DNA of 64,000 nucleotides from an uncultured Eubacteriales bacterium. Its GTDB lineage: Bacteria; Bacillota; Clostridia; Christensenellales; UBA1242. The stretch covers positions 62,001 through 126,000 of the forward strand of contig URXM01000003.1 in NCBI GenBank assembly GCA_900551855.1. Direction: 5' to 3'. This document shows, piece by piece, positions 8,755-17,096 of the stretch. The notes beneath the pieces were generated by a model. That model was not told where the DNA came from, searched no databases, and was given only the letters and a program-made list of their open reading frames with translations. The translations under genes were made by a program, and so were the position numbers. The number at the start of each line of letters is the position of its first letter. The first letter of the stretch is position 1.

Positions 8755-10560
8755 TTGAAAGATTTAAGCTTAATAAGAAATTTTTGCATTATTGCACACA
8801 TAGATCATGGTAAAAGCACTTTGGCGGACAGATTGATTGAGATGACTGGCACTGTCTCTAAAAGAGATATGCAAAGTCAAATTCTGGACAGTATGGAACT
8901 TGAAAGAGAAAAAGGAATCACTATCAAACTTGCACCAACAAGACTTATTTATGACTATCAAGGGAAAGAATATACACTGAATTTGATTGACACTCCAGGG
9001 CATGTTGACTTTACTTATGAAGTTTCTCGTTCGCTTGCCGCTTGTGAGGGTGCAATTCTTTTGGTTGATGCATCACAAGGGGTGGAAGCTCAAACCTTGG
9101 CAAACACTTATCTTGCTCTTGACAACAACCTTGAAACTGTGCCTGTTATAAACAAAATTGACTTGCCTTCTGCAAGAGTTGATGAAGTTAAACTTGAGAT
9201 AGAAGATGTCATCGGCTTGGATGCAGAAGATTGTCCTTGCATTTCTGCAAAAGACGGAATAAACATTGACCAAGTTTTGAAAGCTATTATAACAAAAATA
9301 CCTGCACCAGTCGGTGACGAAACAAAACCTTTGAAAGCTCTCATTTTTGATAGTCATTATGACAACTTTAAAGGTGCAATTTGTTTGATTAGAGTTTTTG
9401 ACGGAACTGTGAAAGCTGGTGACAAGATTTTGATGATGCAAACTGGCAAGGTCTTTGATGTCACAGAAGTAGGAATTTTTGTGCCAAACACAAAACAATG
9501 TGACAGTCTTTCAGCAGGAGATGTTGGGTATATTGCAGCTTCAATCAAAACCATTTCTGATGTAAAAGTAGGCGACACTGTGACTCTTGCAGATAACCCT
9601 ATTGAAGCGCCACTTGCTGGATATAAAGAAGTTCAACCTGTCGTTTATTGTGGTATTTTCCCAGTTGATGGCGCAAAATATTACGAACTTAAAGACGGGC
9701 TTGAAAAACTTAAATTGAATGATGCAAGTTTGCATTTTATGCCAGAAGTTTCAACTGCTCTTGGTTATGGATTTAGATGCGGGTTTTTGGGGTTGTTGCA
9801 TCTTGAAATCATAACTGAAAGGTTGGAAAGAGAGTTCAATCTTGACATAATAACAACAGCACCAAGTGTTTCTTATCATGTTTACAAAACAAATGGGGAG
9901 ATGATTGAAGTTTCAAACCCTTCAAATCTTCCACCTGCTGTTGAAATTGACAGAATTGAAGAACCTGTGGTAAATGTTCATGTTTTTACACCACCAGAAT
10001 ATGTTGGGACTATAATGGAACTTTGCCAAGACAAGCGTGGAATTTATAAGGATATGCAATACCTTGACAAGAAGAGAGTAGAGCTTAAATACACTCTTCC
10101 TTTGGGAGAAATTATTTACGACTTTTTCGATAGTTTAAAATCAAGAACGAAAGGTTATGCAAGTTTTGATTACGAACTTGCTGGCTTTGAAAAGGCGGAT
10201 CTTGTCAAAGTCGATTTGATGCTCAATGGAGAAAAGTGTGATGCTTTGTCATTGATTGTTCACAAAGACAAGGCTTACAACAGAGGAAGAGAGCTTGCTG
10301 AAAGATTGAAAAAAATCATTCCAAGACAACTGTTTGAAGTCCCAATTCAAGCGTGCATAGGAAACAAAATTATTGCGCGTGAGACAATCTCAGCAATGAG
10401 AAAAGATGTCCTTGCGAAGTGTTATGGTGGGGACATAACAAGAAAGCGTAAATTGCTCGAAAAACAAAAAGAAGGGAAGAAGAGAATGAGAAAGATTGGC
10501 TCTGTTGAAATACCATCTGAAGCGTTTATGAGCATTTTGAAGTTGGATGATGAAGAATAA
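8755..10560 (+). CDS. lepA: Elongation factor 4 (LepA)
   Basis: Ribosome-dependent GTPase that can back-translocate or remodel stalled ribosomes. TTG start at 8755 behind AGGAGA. G domain: AHIDHGKST, DTPGHVDF, NKIDLP; later domains include the family-specific ALGYGFRCGFLGLLHLEI and the C-terminal basic stretch ending in KRKLLEKQKEGKKRMRKIG. 601 residues, the normal length. Overlaps hemW by 14 bases; the lepA-hemW pair is the usual Bacillota arrangement. Confidence 0.97.
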   Translation: MKDLSLIRNFCIIAHIDHGKSTLADRLIEMTGTVSKRDMQSQILDSMELEREKGITIKLAPTRLIYDYQGKEYTLNLIDTPGHVDFTYEVSRSLAACEGAILLVDASQGVEAQTLANTYLALDNNLETVPVINKIDLPSARVDEVKLEIEDVIGLDAEDCPCISAKDGINIDQVLKAIITKIPAPVGDETKPLKALIFDSHYDNFKGAICLIRVFDGTVKAGDKILMMQTGKVFDVTEVGIFVPNTKQCDSLSAGDVGYIAASIKTISDVKVGDTVTLADNPIEAPLAGYKEVQPVVYCGIFPVDGAKYYELKDGLEKLKLNDASLHFMPEVSTALGYGFRCGFLGLLHLEIITERLEREFNLDIITTAPSVSYHVYKTNGEMIEVSNPSNLPPAVEIDRIEEPVVNVHVFTPPEYVGTIMELCQDKRGIYKDMQYLDKKRVELKYTLPLGEIIYDFFDSLKSRTKGYASFDYELAGFEKADLVKVDLMLNGEKCDALSLIVHKDKAYNRGRELAERLKKIIPRQLFEVPIQACIGNKIIARETISAMRKDVLAKCYGGDITRKRKLLEKQKEGKKRMRKIGSVEIPSEAFMSILKLDDEE

Positions 10561-11650
10561 AGATATTTCAATTTATATTCACATACCTTTTTGCGAGCAA
10601 AAGTGCAATTATTGTGCTTTTAACTCTTTCTGTGCCAGTGATGAGATAAAAGAAAAATACATTGATTTGTTGTGTAATGAAATTAGACGCAGAAAGTGTG
10701 ATAGGATTGTTAAAACAATCTACATTGGTGGAGGAACGCCAAGCATATTAAATGAAAAACAGATTGAAAAAATTGTAAATACTTTGTATGAATGTTTTGA
10801 TGTTTATGACAATGCAGAGTTTACTATTGAGGCAAACCCAAATTCTATAACAGAAAGTTTGCTTCAAACTTGGAAAAATTTGAGAGTGAATAGGTTGAGC
10901 ATAGGAGTTCAGTCTTTAAAAGATTCTAGTTTAAGAAAAATAGGCAGGCTTCACGACAAGAAAACTGCTTTGGAAAAGATCAAACTTGCAAGAAAGTATT
11001 TTGACAATGTTTCAGCAGATTTAATAGTTGGGCTGGAAAATGAAAGTGGCAAAGATTTGTGCCATTATGCAAAACAACTTTTAGAACTGGGCGTTAAACA
11101 CATTTCTTGCTATTTGCTTGAGATTTATGAAAACACAAAATTATATCAAATGATAAAAGATAAAAAATACGCTCCATTAAGTGATGATAAAACGATTGAA
11201 GCGTTCAATAAACTTTCAAATTATTTGTGTGACAAAGGCTTGGAAAGATATGAAATAAGCAACTTTGCATATCCAGGTTATGAAAGTAAACACAACTTGA
11301 ATTATTGGGCTAGGGGAGATTATCTCGGTTTTGGAATCTCTGCACATTCTTTTGTTGATGGCAAAAGGTTGAAGAATGCTGAGAGCTTGATGGATTATGA
11401 AAAAGGTAAGATTGAAATTGAAGAGCTTACCGTTCAAGAACAAATTGAAGAAATTATTATGCTGGGGCTGAGATGCAAATTGGGAGTCAATTTGACAGAA
11501 ATTGAAAAATTGGGATATAATCTTGTTGAAAACAAATATTATAAAGATTATGTTTCAAATGGAATTTTAACTCGTAAACAAAACATGCTTTATTTGAATC
11601 CTCTGTTTTATCACATCAGCAACACAATCATATCGAATTTATTTCAATAA
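10547..11650 (+). CDS. hemW: HemW-like radical SAM protein
   Basis: Radical SAM protein of the coproporphyrinogen-oxidase-like family, now regarded as a haem chaperone. The [4Fe-4S] motif CxxxCxxC is in PFCEQKCNYCAF, followed by YIGGGTPS, the family's GGGTP SAM loop. The pattern lacks the extra cysteine typical of true HemN. 367 residues, normal. It starts inside lepA and is probably translationally coupled. No haem-biosynthesis gene is visible in the window, which fits a chaperone or other role. Confidence 0.9.
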   Translation: MMKNKDISIYIHIPFCEQKCNYCAFNSFCASDEIKEKYIDLLCNEIRRRKCDRIVKTIYIGGGTPSILNEKQIEKIVNTLYECFDVYDNAEFTIEANPNSITESLLQTWKNLRVNRLSIGVQSLKDSSLRKIGRLHDKKTALEKIKLARKYFDNVSADLIVGLENESGKDLCHYAKQLLELGVKHISCYLLEIYENTKLYQMIKDKKYAPLSDDKTIEAFNKLSNYLCDKGLERYEISNFAYPGYESKHNLNYWARGDYLGFGISAHSFVDGKRLKNAESLMDYEKGKIEIEELTVQEQIEEIIMLGLRCKLGVNLTEIEKLGYNLVENKYYKDYVSNGILTRKQNMLYLNPLFYHISNTIISNLFQ

Positions 11651-11654
11651 AAAG

Positions 11655-11683
11655 TTGCAAGCATATTTTTATTATGATATAAT
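11655..11683 (+). promoter_or_regulatory. Promoter of ylxM-ffh
   Basis: TTGCAA at 11655-11660, 17-base spacer, TATAAT at 11678-11683, with TG at 11675-11676 making an extended -10. Confidence 0.8.
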
Positions 11684-11720
11684 AAGCGTAAAGTTTTTAA
11701 ACTTGACAATAGGAGTGTAA

Positions 11721-12059
11721 ATGTCAAAAATTCAACTTCAAGATTTTGTTAGATATGGAAGATTGTTTGAAATTTATGGGGGATTATTGAGCGAAGATAG
11801 GCAAAAAATAATGACTTCATATTTTGAATACAATATGACACTTGTTGAAATTGCTGAAGAACGCAACATAACAAGGCAAGCTGTTCTTGATGCAATTGAT
11901 AAATCGTGCGAAAAATTGGACAAGTTTGAAAGTCAGTTGAAGTTAAACGAAAACAAACAAAAACTTGTTTTGAAGTTGCAAGAGATAAAAAACTTGGCAG
12001 ATAAAAATTTGCAAGTGGATATTTCAGAAAAAGTCGATAATATTTTAAGGAAGTTATAA
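11721..12059 (+). CDS. ylxM: YlxM-family SRP-associated helix-turn-helix protein
   Basis: 112-residue helical protein of the UPF0122 family, which binds SRP components and modulates Ffh in Gram-positive bacteria. The sigma-region-4-like helix-turn-helix is seen as NMTLVEIAEERNITRQAVLD, then a long charged helix. Its stop TAA overlaps the ffh ATG by one base, so the two are tightly coupled. Always next to ffh in relatives. Confidence 0.92.
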   Translation: MSKIQLQDFVRYGRLFEIYGGLLSEDRQKIMTSYFEYNMTLVEIAEERNITRQAVLDAIDKSCEKLDKFESQLKLNENKQKLVLKLQEIKNLADKNLQVDISEKVDNILRKL

Positions 12060-13372
12060 TGGCACTATTTTCATCATTATCAGAAAGATTTAATCACATT
12101 TTTTCAAAGTTGACTAAGCGTGGAAAGTTGACAGAGCTTGAAATTAAAGAGGCAATGCGTGAAGTTAGGATTGCTCTTTTGGAAGCCGATGTAAACTATA
12201 TGGTGGCAAAGAAATTTGTTGCTGATACCACTGAAAAAGCAATCGGTGAAGAAGTTATGAAGAGTTTGACTCCTGGTCAAATGGTTATCAAAATTGTCAA
12301 GGACGAGTTGACAAAACTTATTTCGTCCGACAATCAAAAACTTCAAATTGCATCAAATCCACCAACAGTTATTATGATGTGTGGTCTTCAAGGTGCTGGT
12401 AAGACAACAATGTGTGGCAAACTTGCTTATCACTTGAAAAAGAGTGGTAAAAAACCTCTTTTGGTTGCTTGCGATATTTATAGACCTGCGGCAATAAATC
12501 AGTTGCAAGTTGTGGGAAAAACTGCAAATGTTGAAGTGTTTGAAAGAGGAACTCAAAATCCAGTTAAGACTGCAAAGCAATCAATAGAACATGCAAAAAA
12601 ACAGGGGTATGATGTTGTTATCATCGATACGGCGGGCAGACTTCACATAAATCAAGAATTGATGCAAGAACTCAAAGACATCAAAAAAGAAGTCAAACCA
12701 ACAGAGATTTTGCTTGTTGTTGATGCAATGACTGGACAAGATGCAGTTACTATTGCCGAAAGTTTCAACAATGATTTGGATATAACAGGAGTTGTGCTTA
12801 CAAAACTTGATGGCGATACTCGTGGTGGTGCTGCTTTGTCTATAAAAGCAATCACAGGCAAGCCAATAAAATTCTCTGGTGTTGGAGAAAAAATTGGAGA
12901 TTTGGAGCCATTCTATCCAGATCGTATTGCAAGCAGAATTTTGGGAATGGGTGATGTGCTTTCTTTGATTGAAAAAGCACAAGAAGCTGTTACTGAAGAA
13001 GAAGCAAAGAAGTTGGAAGAAAAGTTTAGAGAAAATTCTTTCACTTTTGAAGACTATCTCGTTCAAATGGAAAACTTGAAAAAGATGGGAAACATCAATG
13101 ACCTTATTGGTATGATCCCTGGTATGGCTTCAAAAATGAAAGGTATAAACATTGATGAAAAACAACTTTCAGTAAACAAAGCAATTATTCAGAGTATGAC
13201 TAAAGAAGAAAGATTGCATCCAGAAATTATTAAGGCTGGCAGAAGAAAACGTATTGCTGACGGAAGTGGAACAACGATCCAACAAGTAAACACTCTTTTG
13301 AAGCAATTTGAGCAATCAAAAGAAATGATGAAACAACTCAAAAACAAAAAAGGTTTTAGAAGAATGTTTTAA
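12059..13372 (+). CDS. ffh: Signal recognition particle protein Ffh
   Basis: GTPase subunit of SRP; binds signal peptides on nascent membrane and secreted proteins and the SRP RNA. NG domain: GLQGAGKTT, DIYRPAAINQLQ, DTAGRL, TKLDGDTRGGA; M domain: Met-rich GMIPGM, then the RNA-binding SMTKEERLHPEI and RRKRIADGSGT. 437 residues, normal. The partner RNA is encoded in this window at 36530-36799. Expressed from the promoter at 11655 with ylxM. Confidence 0.98.
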   Translation: MALFSSLSERFNHIFSKLTKRGKLTELEIKEAMREVRIALLEADVNYMVAKKFVADTTEKAIGEEVMKSLTPGQMVIKIVKDELTKLISSDNQKLQIASNPPTVIMMCGLQGAGKTTMCGKLAYHLKKSGKKPLLVACDIYRPAAINQLQVVGKTANVEVFERGTQNPVKTAKQSIEHAKKQGYDVVIIDTAGRLHINQELMQELKDIKKEVKPTEILLVVDAMTGQDAVTIAESFNNDLDITGVVLTKLDGDTRGGAALSIKAITGKPIKFSGVGEKIGDLEPFYPDRIASRILGMGDVLSLIEKAQEAVTEEEAKKLEEKFRENSFTFEDYLVQMENLKKMGNINDLIGMIPGMASKMKGINIDEKQLSVNKAIIQSMTKEERLHPEIIKAGRRKRIADGSGTTIQQVNTLLKQFEQSKEMMKQLKNKKGFRRMF

Positions 13373-13442
13373 TCTTAATGATTGAGATATTTGAAAAAAT
13401 AATTAAGTTTTCTTCAAATAAATATAAAATTTTGTTTTAAAT

Positions 13443-13494
13443 GCTTTACAAATTGATATTGATGTGTTATAATGTAAAGCGAAAATGCTTTACA
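13443..13494. repeat. Three GCTTTACA half-sites around the rpsP promoter
   Basis: GCTTTACA occurs at 13443-13450 (overlapping the -35), inverted at 13473-13480 (starting at the last -10 base) and direct again at 13487-13494. The last two form an 8-bp inverted repeat with a 6-base centre. It has the shape of a repressor site; no regulator is identified. Confidence 0.5.
13445..13473 (+). promoter_or_regulatory. Promoter of rpsP operon
   Basis: TTTACA at 13445-13450, 17-base spacer, TATAAT at 13468-13473 with TG at 13465-13466 (extended -10). Predicted start near 13480. Confidence 0.8.
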
Positions 13495-13510
13495 GAATAC
13501 TGATAAAGCA
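13486..13510 (+). promoter_or_regulatory. Leader hairpin of rpsP mRNA
   Basis: In the predicted 5' UTR, TGCTTTACAG pairs with CTGATAAAGCA (ten pairs, one bulged A, loop AATA). It lies 9 bases before the AAGGAG of rpsP. No T tract follows, so it is not a terminator; it could be a protein-binding or translational control element. Confidence 0.5.
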
Positions 13511-13532
13511 AATTAAATAAAGGAGATAAAAA

Positions 13533-13790
13533 ATGGCTGTTAAAATTAGATTGACAAGATTGGGAGACAAAAAGACACCTTTCTATCGTGTTGTTGTTGC
13601 TGATAGCAAGTGTCCAAGAGATGGAAAATACATCGATTTGCTTGGAACATATAATCCTTTGACAAATCCAGCAGAAATCAAAATTGACAACGAAAAAGCT
13701 CAAAAATGGCTTAAAAACGGTGCTCTTCCAACAGAAACTGCAAAGACAATTTTGGTTAAGAGTGGTGCTATTCAACAAGAAAACAAATAA
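13533..13790 (+). CDS. rpsP: 30S ribosomal protein S16
   Basis: 85-residue S16 with the expected N terminus MAVKIRLTRLGDKKTPFYRV and the segments RDGKYIDLLGTYNP and KWLKNGALPTETAKTIL. Structural protein of the 30S body. First gene of the rpsP-khpA-rimM-trmD group, with promoter, inverted repeat and leader hairpin immediately upstream. Confidence 0.98.
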   Translation: MAVKIRLTRLGDKKTPFYRVVVADSKCPRDGKYIDLLGTYNPLTNPAEIKIDNEKAQKWLKNGALPTETAKTILVKSGAIQQENK

Positions 13791-13860
13791 CACTACAAAC
13801 AAATGTTTATGCTTTGATTGAAACAATAAAAGATAAAATTTGTTAAGTTAAGGAGACTTT

Positions 13861-14091
13861 ATGGACGAATTATTGACTTTTCTCGTTAAGACATTAGTTG
13901 AAGATGAAAACAGTGTTTCTGTTGAGAAAGAAGAAGATGAAAAAACAATAACTTATCGCGTTAAAGTTGCAAGTTCTGACCTTGGGAAAATCATAGGGAA
14001 GAACGGAAGAACTGCCACAAGCATAAGAACAATTATGAAATCAGTTGCATCAAAAACACACAAGAAAGTTTTTGTGAAATTTGAGGACTAA
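13861..14091 (+). CDS. khpA: KH-domain RNA-binding protein KhpA
   Basis: 76 residues, essentially one KH domain (YlqC/UPF0109). The GxxG RNA-binding loop is in LGKIIGKNGRTATSIRTI. In Gram-positive relatives it dimerises with KhpB and influences small-RNA regulation and cell elongation. Located between rpsP and rimM as in Bacillus. RBS AAGGAGA seven bases before the ATG. Confidence 0.95.
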   Translation: MDELLTFLVKTLVEDENSVSVEKEEDEKTITYRVKVASSDLGKIIGKNGRTATSIRTIMKSVASKTHKKVFVKFED

Positions 14092-14092
14092 T

Positions 14093-14590
14093 ATGCAGTT
14101 TGTTTGTGTAGGCAAAATAATAAAACCGCAGGGTATCAAGGGGGAAGTTAAGATACTTCCTTTGATTGATATTCCTGCGATTTTTAATGGTAAACATTTT
14201 TTGTATATTGAAAAAAGAGAAACACCATTGAAGAGCGCTTCTTATAGGCTGGGTTATGCCTATGTTTTGTTTGAAGAGATTACTGACAGAAATGTTGCTG
14301 AAAAATACCGCAATATGAAAGTTTACATCACAAAGGAAGAATTTGAAAAGCTTTCTGTTGATGACTTTTTGATTGAAGATTTGATCGGAACTTTGATTTA
14401 TGATGAAAACAATGAATATGTTGGTCAAATAATGAATGTCACCAATTATGGTTTTGATGATATTCTTATAATCAAAGAAGACAATCATTTTTATGAAGTG
14501 CCATTCAAAAAGGCAATATTCAAGCAAGATGGAAAAAGAATTTACGCGATAAGAAACGAATATAATGGGGCAAAGGTAAGTCAAGAATGA
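14093..14590 (+). CDS. rimM: 16S rRNA-processing protein RimM
   Basis: Ribosome maturation factor that binds S19 and assists 30S head assembly. ATG 14093 is chosen over an in-frame upstream codon at 14081 because TTGAGGAC lies just before it and because MQFVCVGKIIKPQGIKGEVKI is a standard RimM start. N-terminal beta-barrel plus PRC-barrel (IEDLIGTLIYDENNEYVGQI). 165 residues. Its stop overlaps the trmD start (ATGA). Confidence 0.95.
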   Translation: MQFVCVGKIIKPQGIKGEVKILPLIDIPAIFNGKHFLYIEKRETPLKSASYRLGYAYVLFEEITDRNVAEKYRNMKVYITKEEFEKLSVDDFLIEDLIGTLIYDENNEYVGQIMNVTNYGFDDILIIKEDNHFYEVPFKKAIFKQDGKRIYAIRNEYNGAKVSQE

Positions 14591-15255
14591 AAATTGATAT
14601 TCTTACATTGTTTCCAGAGGCTTTTTCTCCACTTAAGACAAGCATATTGGCAAGAGCAGAAGAAAATGGCATATTGGAAATAAATATTGTCAATATCAGA
14701 GATTTTTCAAAGGATAAACATAAAAAATGTGATGATTATCCTTTTGGGGGTGGAGCAGGAATGTTGATGACTGTTCAACCTTTATTTGATGCAATAAATT
14801 CTGTAAAGACAGATAATGCTAAAATTATCTTCCCTTCGCCTATTGGAAAGACTTTTAATTCTAAAATGTCTAAAGAGCTGTCAAAAAACGAACATCTTAT
14901 TTTTGTATGTGGGCATTATGAGGGTGTTGATGACAGGATTTTTCAACTTTTTGATATAGAACAAATTTCTATTGGTGATTACATCCTTACTGGGGGAGAA
15001 ATCCCTACTATGGTGATTATTGATAGTGTTGCAAGATTTGTTGATGGGGTTATTTCAAAAGAAAGTTTGGAAAGTGAAAGCTTTTCAAATGGACTGCTTG
15101 AATATCCTCAATACACTAGACCACAAGAATTTAATGGGTTGAAGGTGCCAGATGTTTTAGTTTCTGGAAATCATCAAGAAGTAGAAAAATGGAGAAAAGA
15201 GCAGAGTTTGTTGAGAACTAAATCATTGAGAAGTGATTTGCTTGAAAATGAATAA
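14587..15255 (+). CDS. trmD: tRNA (guanine-37-N1)-methyltransferase
   Basis: Methylates G37 next to the anticodon with SAM in a trefoil-knot fold. Motifs DYPFGGGAGMLM, CGHYEGVDDRI, SIGDYILTGGE and LEYPQYTRP are intact. 222 residues, slightly shorter than the usual 240-250 because the C-terminal tail is short. Its TAA stop (15253-15255) lies inside dispersed repeat copy B, so a repeat may have set the present 3' end. Confidence 0.97.
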   Translation: MKIDILTLFPEAFSPLKTSILARAEENGILEINIVNIRDFSKDKHKKCDDYPFGGGAGMLMTVQPLFDAINSVKTDNAKIIFPSPIGKTFNSKMSKELSKNEHLIFVCGHYEGVDDRIFQLFDIEQISIGDYILTGGEIPTMVIIDSVARFVDGVISKESLESESFSNGLLEYPQYTRPQEFNGLKVPDVLVSGNHQEVEKWRKEQSLLRTKSLRSDLLENE

Positions 15256-15301
15256 TACACAAAATGCGTAGTAGTATGCAATGCATAATACACAATATGT
15301 A
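15252..15301 (+). repeat. Dispersed repeat copy B, tandem pair after trmD
   Basis: ATAATACACAAAATG at 15252 and ATAATACACAATATG at 15285 lie 33 bases apart, with GTAGTATGCAATGCAT between them. Same core as copies C, D, E and G. It carries the trmD stop codon. Confidence 0.7.
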
Positions 15302-15309
15302 GGTGGTAT

Positions 15310-16122
15310 ATGAAGATAAACTGGTTCCCTGGGCATATGAATAAGGCTCTTAAAGATATAAGTGACCAACTTAAAAAAGTTGATGTTGTGACTTATATAC
15401 TTGATGCACGCATTCCTTTATCTTCATTGAATCCTTCATTAAACAAACTCACACAAAATAAACCTGTTTTGTATGTTTTAAACAAAATTGATATCGCAGA
15501 TGAAAAGAAAATAAAAGCACTTTTACCAAAATTTAAAAGTCCAACAAGTGATTATATTTTGTTTAACAGCACTGTTTCGGGTAAATCTGATTTGATAGTA
15601 AATAAAATAAAGGGGCTTGCAAAGAGTAAAATTGAAAAATATAAGAGCAAGGGAGTTAAACCAAGCATAAGAACAATGGTTGTCGGTGTTCCTAACTGTG
15701 GGAAAAGCACTTTGGTAAACAATCTTTGCAAAAAAGCTAAAGCGATTACAGGGAACAAAGCAGGTGTGACAAAGCACGGACTTTGGCTTCCTATTGGAGA
15801 TTGCATAGAAGTATATGACACTCCTGGGACTCTTTATCCAAACATTGAAGATCAGGAAGTGGCAAAGAAGTTGGCGTATGTTGGAAGTGTCAGAGATGAA
15901 ATTTTGGATTTTGTTGAGCTTTCAAAGGAGTTGCTTTCTCTTTTGCTTGAACTTTATCCTGAAAATGTTGAAAAGAGATATAATGGCCAAACAACATTGG
16001 AAGGTATTGCTAGTGTAAGAAAGTATGTCAAAAATGGTGGAGAAGTGGATCTGGAAAGAACGGCTAAAAGCATTGTTGATGATTTTAGAAAAGGCCGTTT
16101 AGGAAAGATTACTTTGGACTGA
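15310..16122 (+). CDS. rbgA: Ribosome biogenesis GTPase YlqF/RbgA
   Basis: Circularly permuted GTPase needed for late 50S assembly. The G4 motif NKID precedes G1 GVPNCGKSTL and G3 DTPG, the permuted order of the family. N terminus INWFPGHMNKA is the family signature. 270 residues, normal; C-terminal ANTAR-like domain follows. RBS TAGGTGGTAT. Separated from trmD by repeat copy B. Confidence 0.96.
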   Translation: MKINWFPGHMNKALKDISDQLKKVDVVTYILDARIPLSSLNPSLNKLTQNKPVLYVLNKIDIADEKKIKALLPKFKSPTSDYILFNSTVSGKSDLIVNKIKGLAKSKIEKYKSKGVKPSIRTMVVGVPNCGKSTLVNNLCKKAKAITGNKAGVTKHGLWLPIGDCIEVYDTPGTLYPNIEDQEVAKKLAYVGSVRDEILDFVELSKELLSLLLELYPENVEKRYNGQTTLEGIASVRKYVKNGGEVDLERTAKSIVDDFRKGRLGKITLD

Positions 16123-16165
16123 CTGATTATTAAAACATAACAAATAATATTTATTTATGGTGTTT

Positions 16166-16537
16166 ATGAAGTATAATGATAAAGATTATTCAAAAGTAAA
16201 AAACAAAATTGAAGGCAATGTAGGAGAGATAAAGGCTGTCAATTTTTTGAAGAAAAAGAAATACAAAATCATCACTACAAATTATAAAAACAAAATCGGA
16301 GAAATTGATATAATTGCAGAAAAAGATGATTTGATTGTGTTTGTTGAAGTTAAAAATCGTTCTACATTTGCTTTTGGAAGACCTATTGAGGCTGTAACTT
16401 TGCAAAAACAAAACAAAATTAAAAAAGTTGCAGAGATTTTTTTGATGATGAATCACATTCAATATCACAATATAAGGTTTGATGTTATTGAAGTTTTTGA
16501 CGATTTTATAAATCATACTGAAAATGCCTTTATGTAG
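16166..16537 (+). CDS. yraN: YraN-family (UPF0102) nuclease-like protein
   Basis: Small restriction-endonuclease-fold protein of unknown precise role. The core shows GNVGEIKAVNFLKKKKYKI, NKIGEIDIIAEK and VFVEVKNRS, that is the E...D...ExK pattern of PD-(D/E)XK nucleases. ATG 16166 preferred over 16157 because GGTG lies just before it; several genes here use a GGTGTTT-ATG context. 123 residues, normal. Usually found between rnhB or rbgA and neighbouring genes in Bacillota. Confidence 0.9.
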   Translation: MKYNDKDYSKVKNKIEGNVGEIKAVNFLKKKKYKIITTNYKNKIGEIDIIAEKDDLIVFVEVKNRSTFAFGRPIEAVTLQKQNKIKKVAEIFLMMNHIQYHNIRFDVIEVFDDFINHTENAFM

Positions 16538-16573
16538 GTCGTTAAAATTTTAATAATTTTTTTTGAAAAACGC

Positions 16574-16602
16574 TTGTTTTATATAAAATATTATGATATA
16601 AT
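16574..16602 (+). promoter_or_regulatory. Promoter of rplS
   Basis: TTGTTT at 16574-16579, 17-base spacer, TATAAT at 16597-16602 with TG at 16594-16595. Confidence 0.75.
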
Positions 16603-16607
16603 TTAGA

Positions 16608-16660
16608 AGACTTCGGATGTTCCGCTGGGGTTATGACTTTATGAGCATCATGTCGAAAAT
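16608..16660 (+). promoter_or_regulatory. Probable L19 mRNA leader
   Basis: The rplS 5' UTR is about 70 bases and GC-richer than its surroundings, with GACTTCGGATGTTCCGCTGG and ATGAGCATCATGTCG. Position and size match the autoregulatory L19 leader of Bacillota. I recognise it by context and general similarity, not by a covariance search. Confidence 0.5.
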
Positions 16661-16680
16661 CTGAAAAAAGGAGATAAGTC

Positions 16681-17031
16681 ATGGCTAATATTATTGATCA
16701 ATTAGAAAGAGAAAGCATGAAAGAATCTATTCCTGAATTTTCTATTGGTGATACTGTTAGAGTTACAGTAAAGATCAAAGAAGGCGACAAGGAAAGATTG
16801 CAGGCTTTTGAAGGTGTTGTTATTGCCAGAAAGAATGGTGGAATTAGAGAAACTTTCACTGTAAGAAAACTTTCTTATGGTGTTGGCGTTGAAAAAACAT
16901 TCCCAATTCATTCACCAAAGATTGCTACTATTGAAGTAGTAAGAAAAGGTAAGCCAAGAAGAGCTAAACTTTATTATGTTAGAGATCTTACTGGTAGAGC
17001 AGCAAAAGTTAAATCAGCAGATAATAACTAA
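16681..17031 (+). CDS. rplS: 50S ribosomal protein L19
   Basis: 116 residues with family segments PEFSIGDTVRVTVKI, RLQAFEGVVIARK, TVRKLSYGVGVEKTFPIHSP and KPRRAKLYYVRDLTGRAAKV. L19 sits at the 30S-50S interface. Own promoter, structured leader and terminator, so probably monocistronic although it ends the rpsP-trmD region. Confidence 0.98.
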   Translation: MANIIDQLERESMKESIPEFSIGDTVRVTVKIKEGDKERLQAFEGVVIARKNGGIRETFTVRKLSYGVGVEKTFPIHSPKIATIEVVRKGKPRRAKLYYVRDLTGRAAKVKSADNN

Positions 17032-17037
17032 TCAATT

Positions 17038-17062
17038 AAGAGAGAGATTTCTCTCTTTTTTG
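17038..17062 (+). terminator. Terminator of rplS
   Basis: AAGAGAGA, loop GATT, TCTCTCTT followed by Ts. Confidence 0.85.
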
Positions 17063-17096
17063 TTTTTTCTCGCATATTTTTTGTAAGGGGTGTTTT

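Noticed and set aside
13389..13420. Inverted repeat TATTTGAA/TTCAAATA after ffh as a terminator
   Set aside because: The loop is long and no clean T tract follows; support is too weak.
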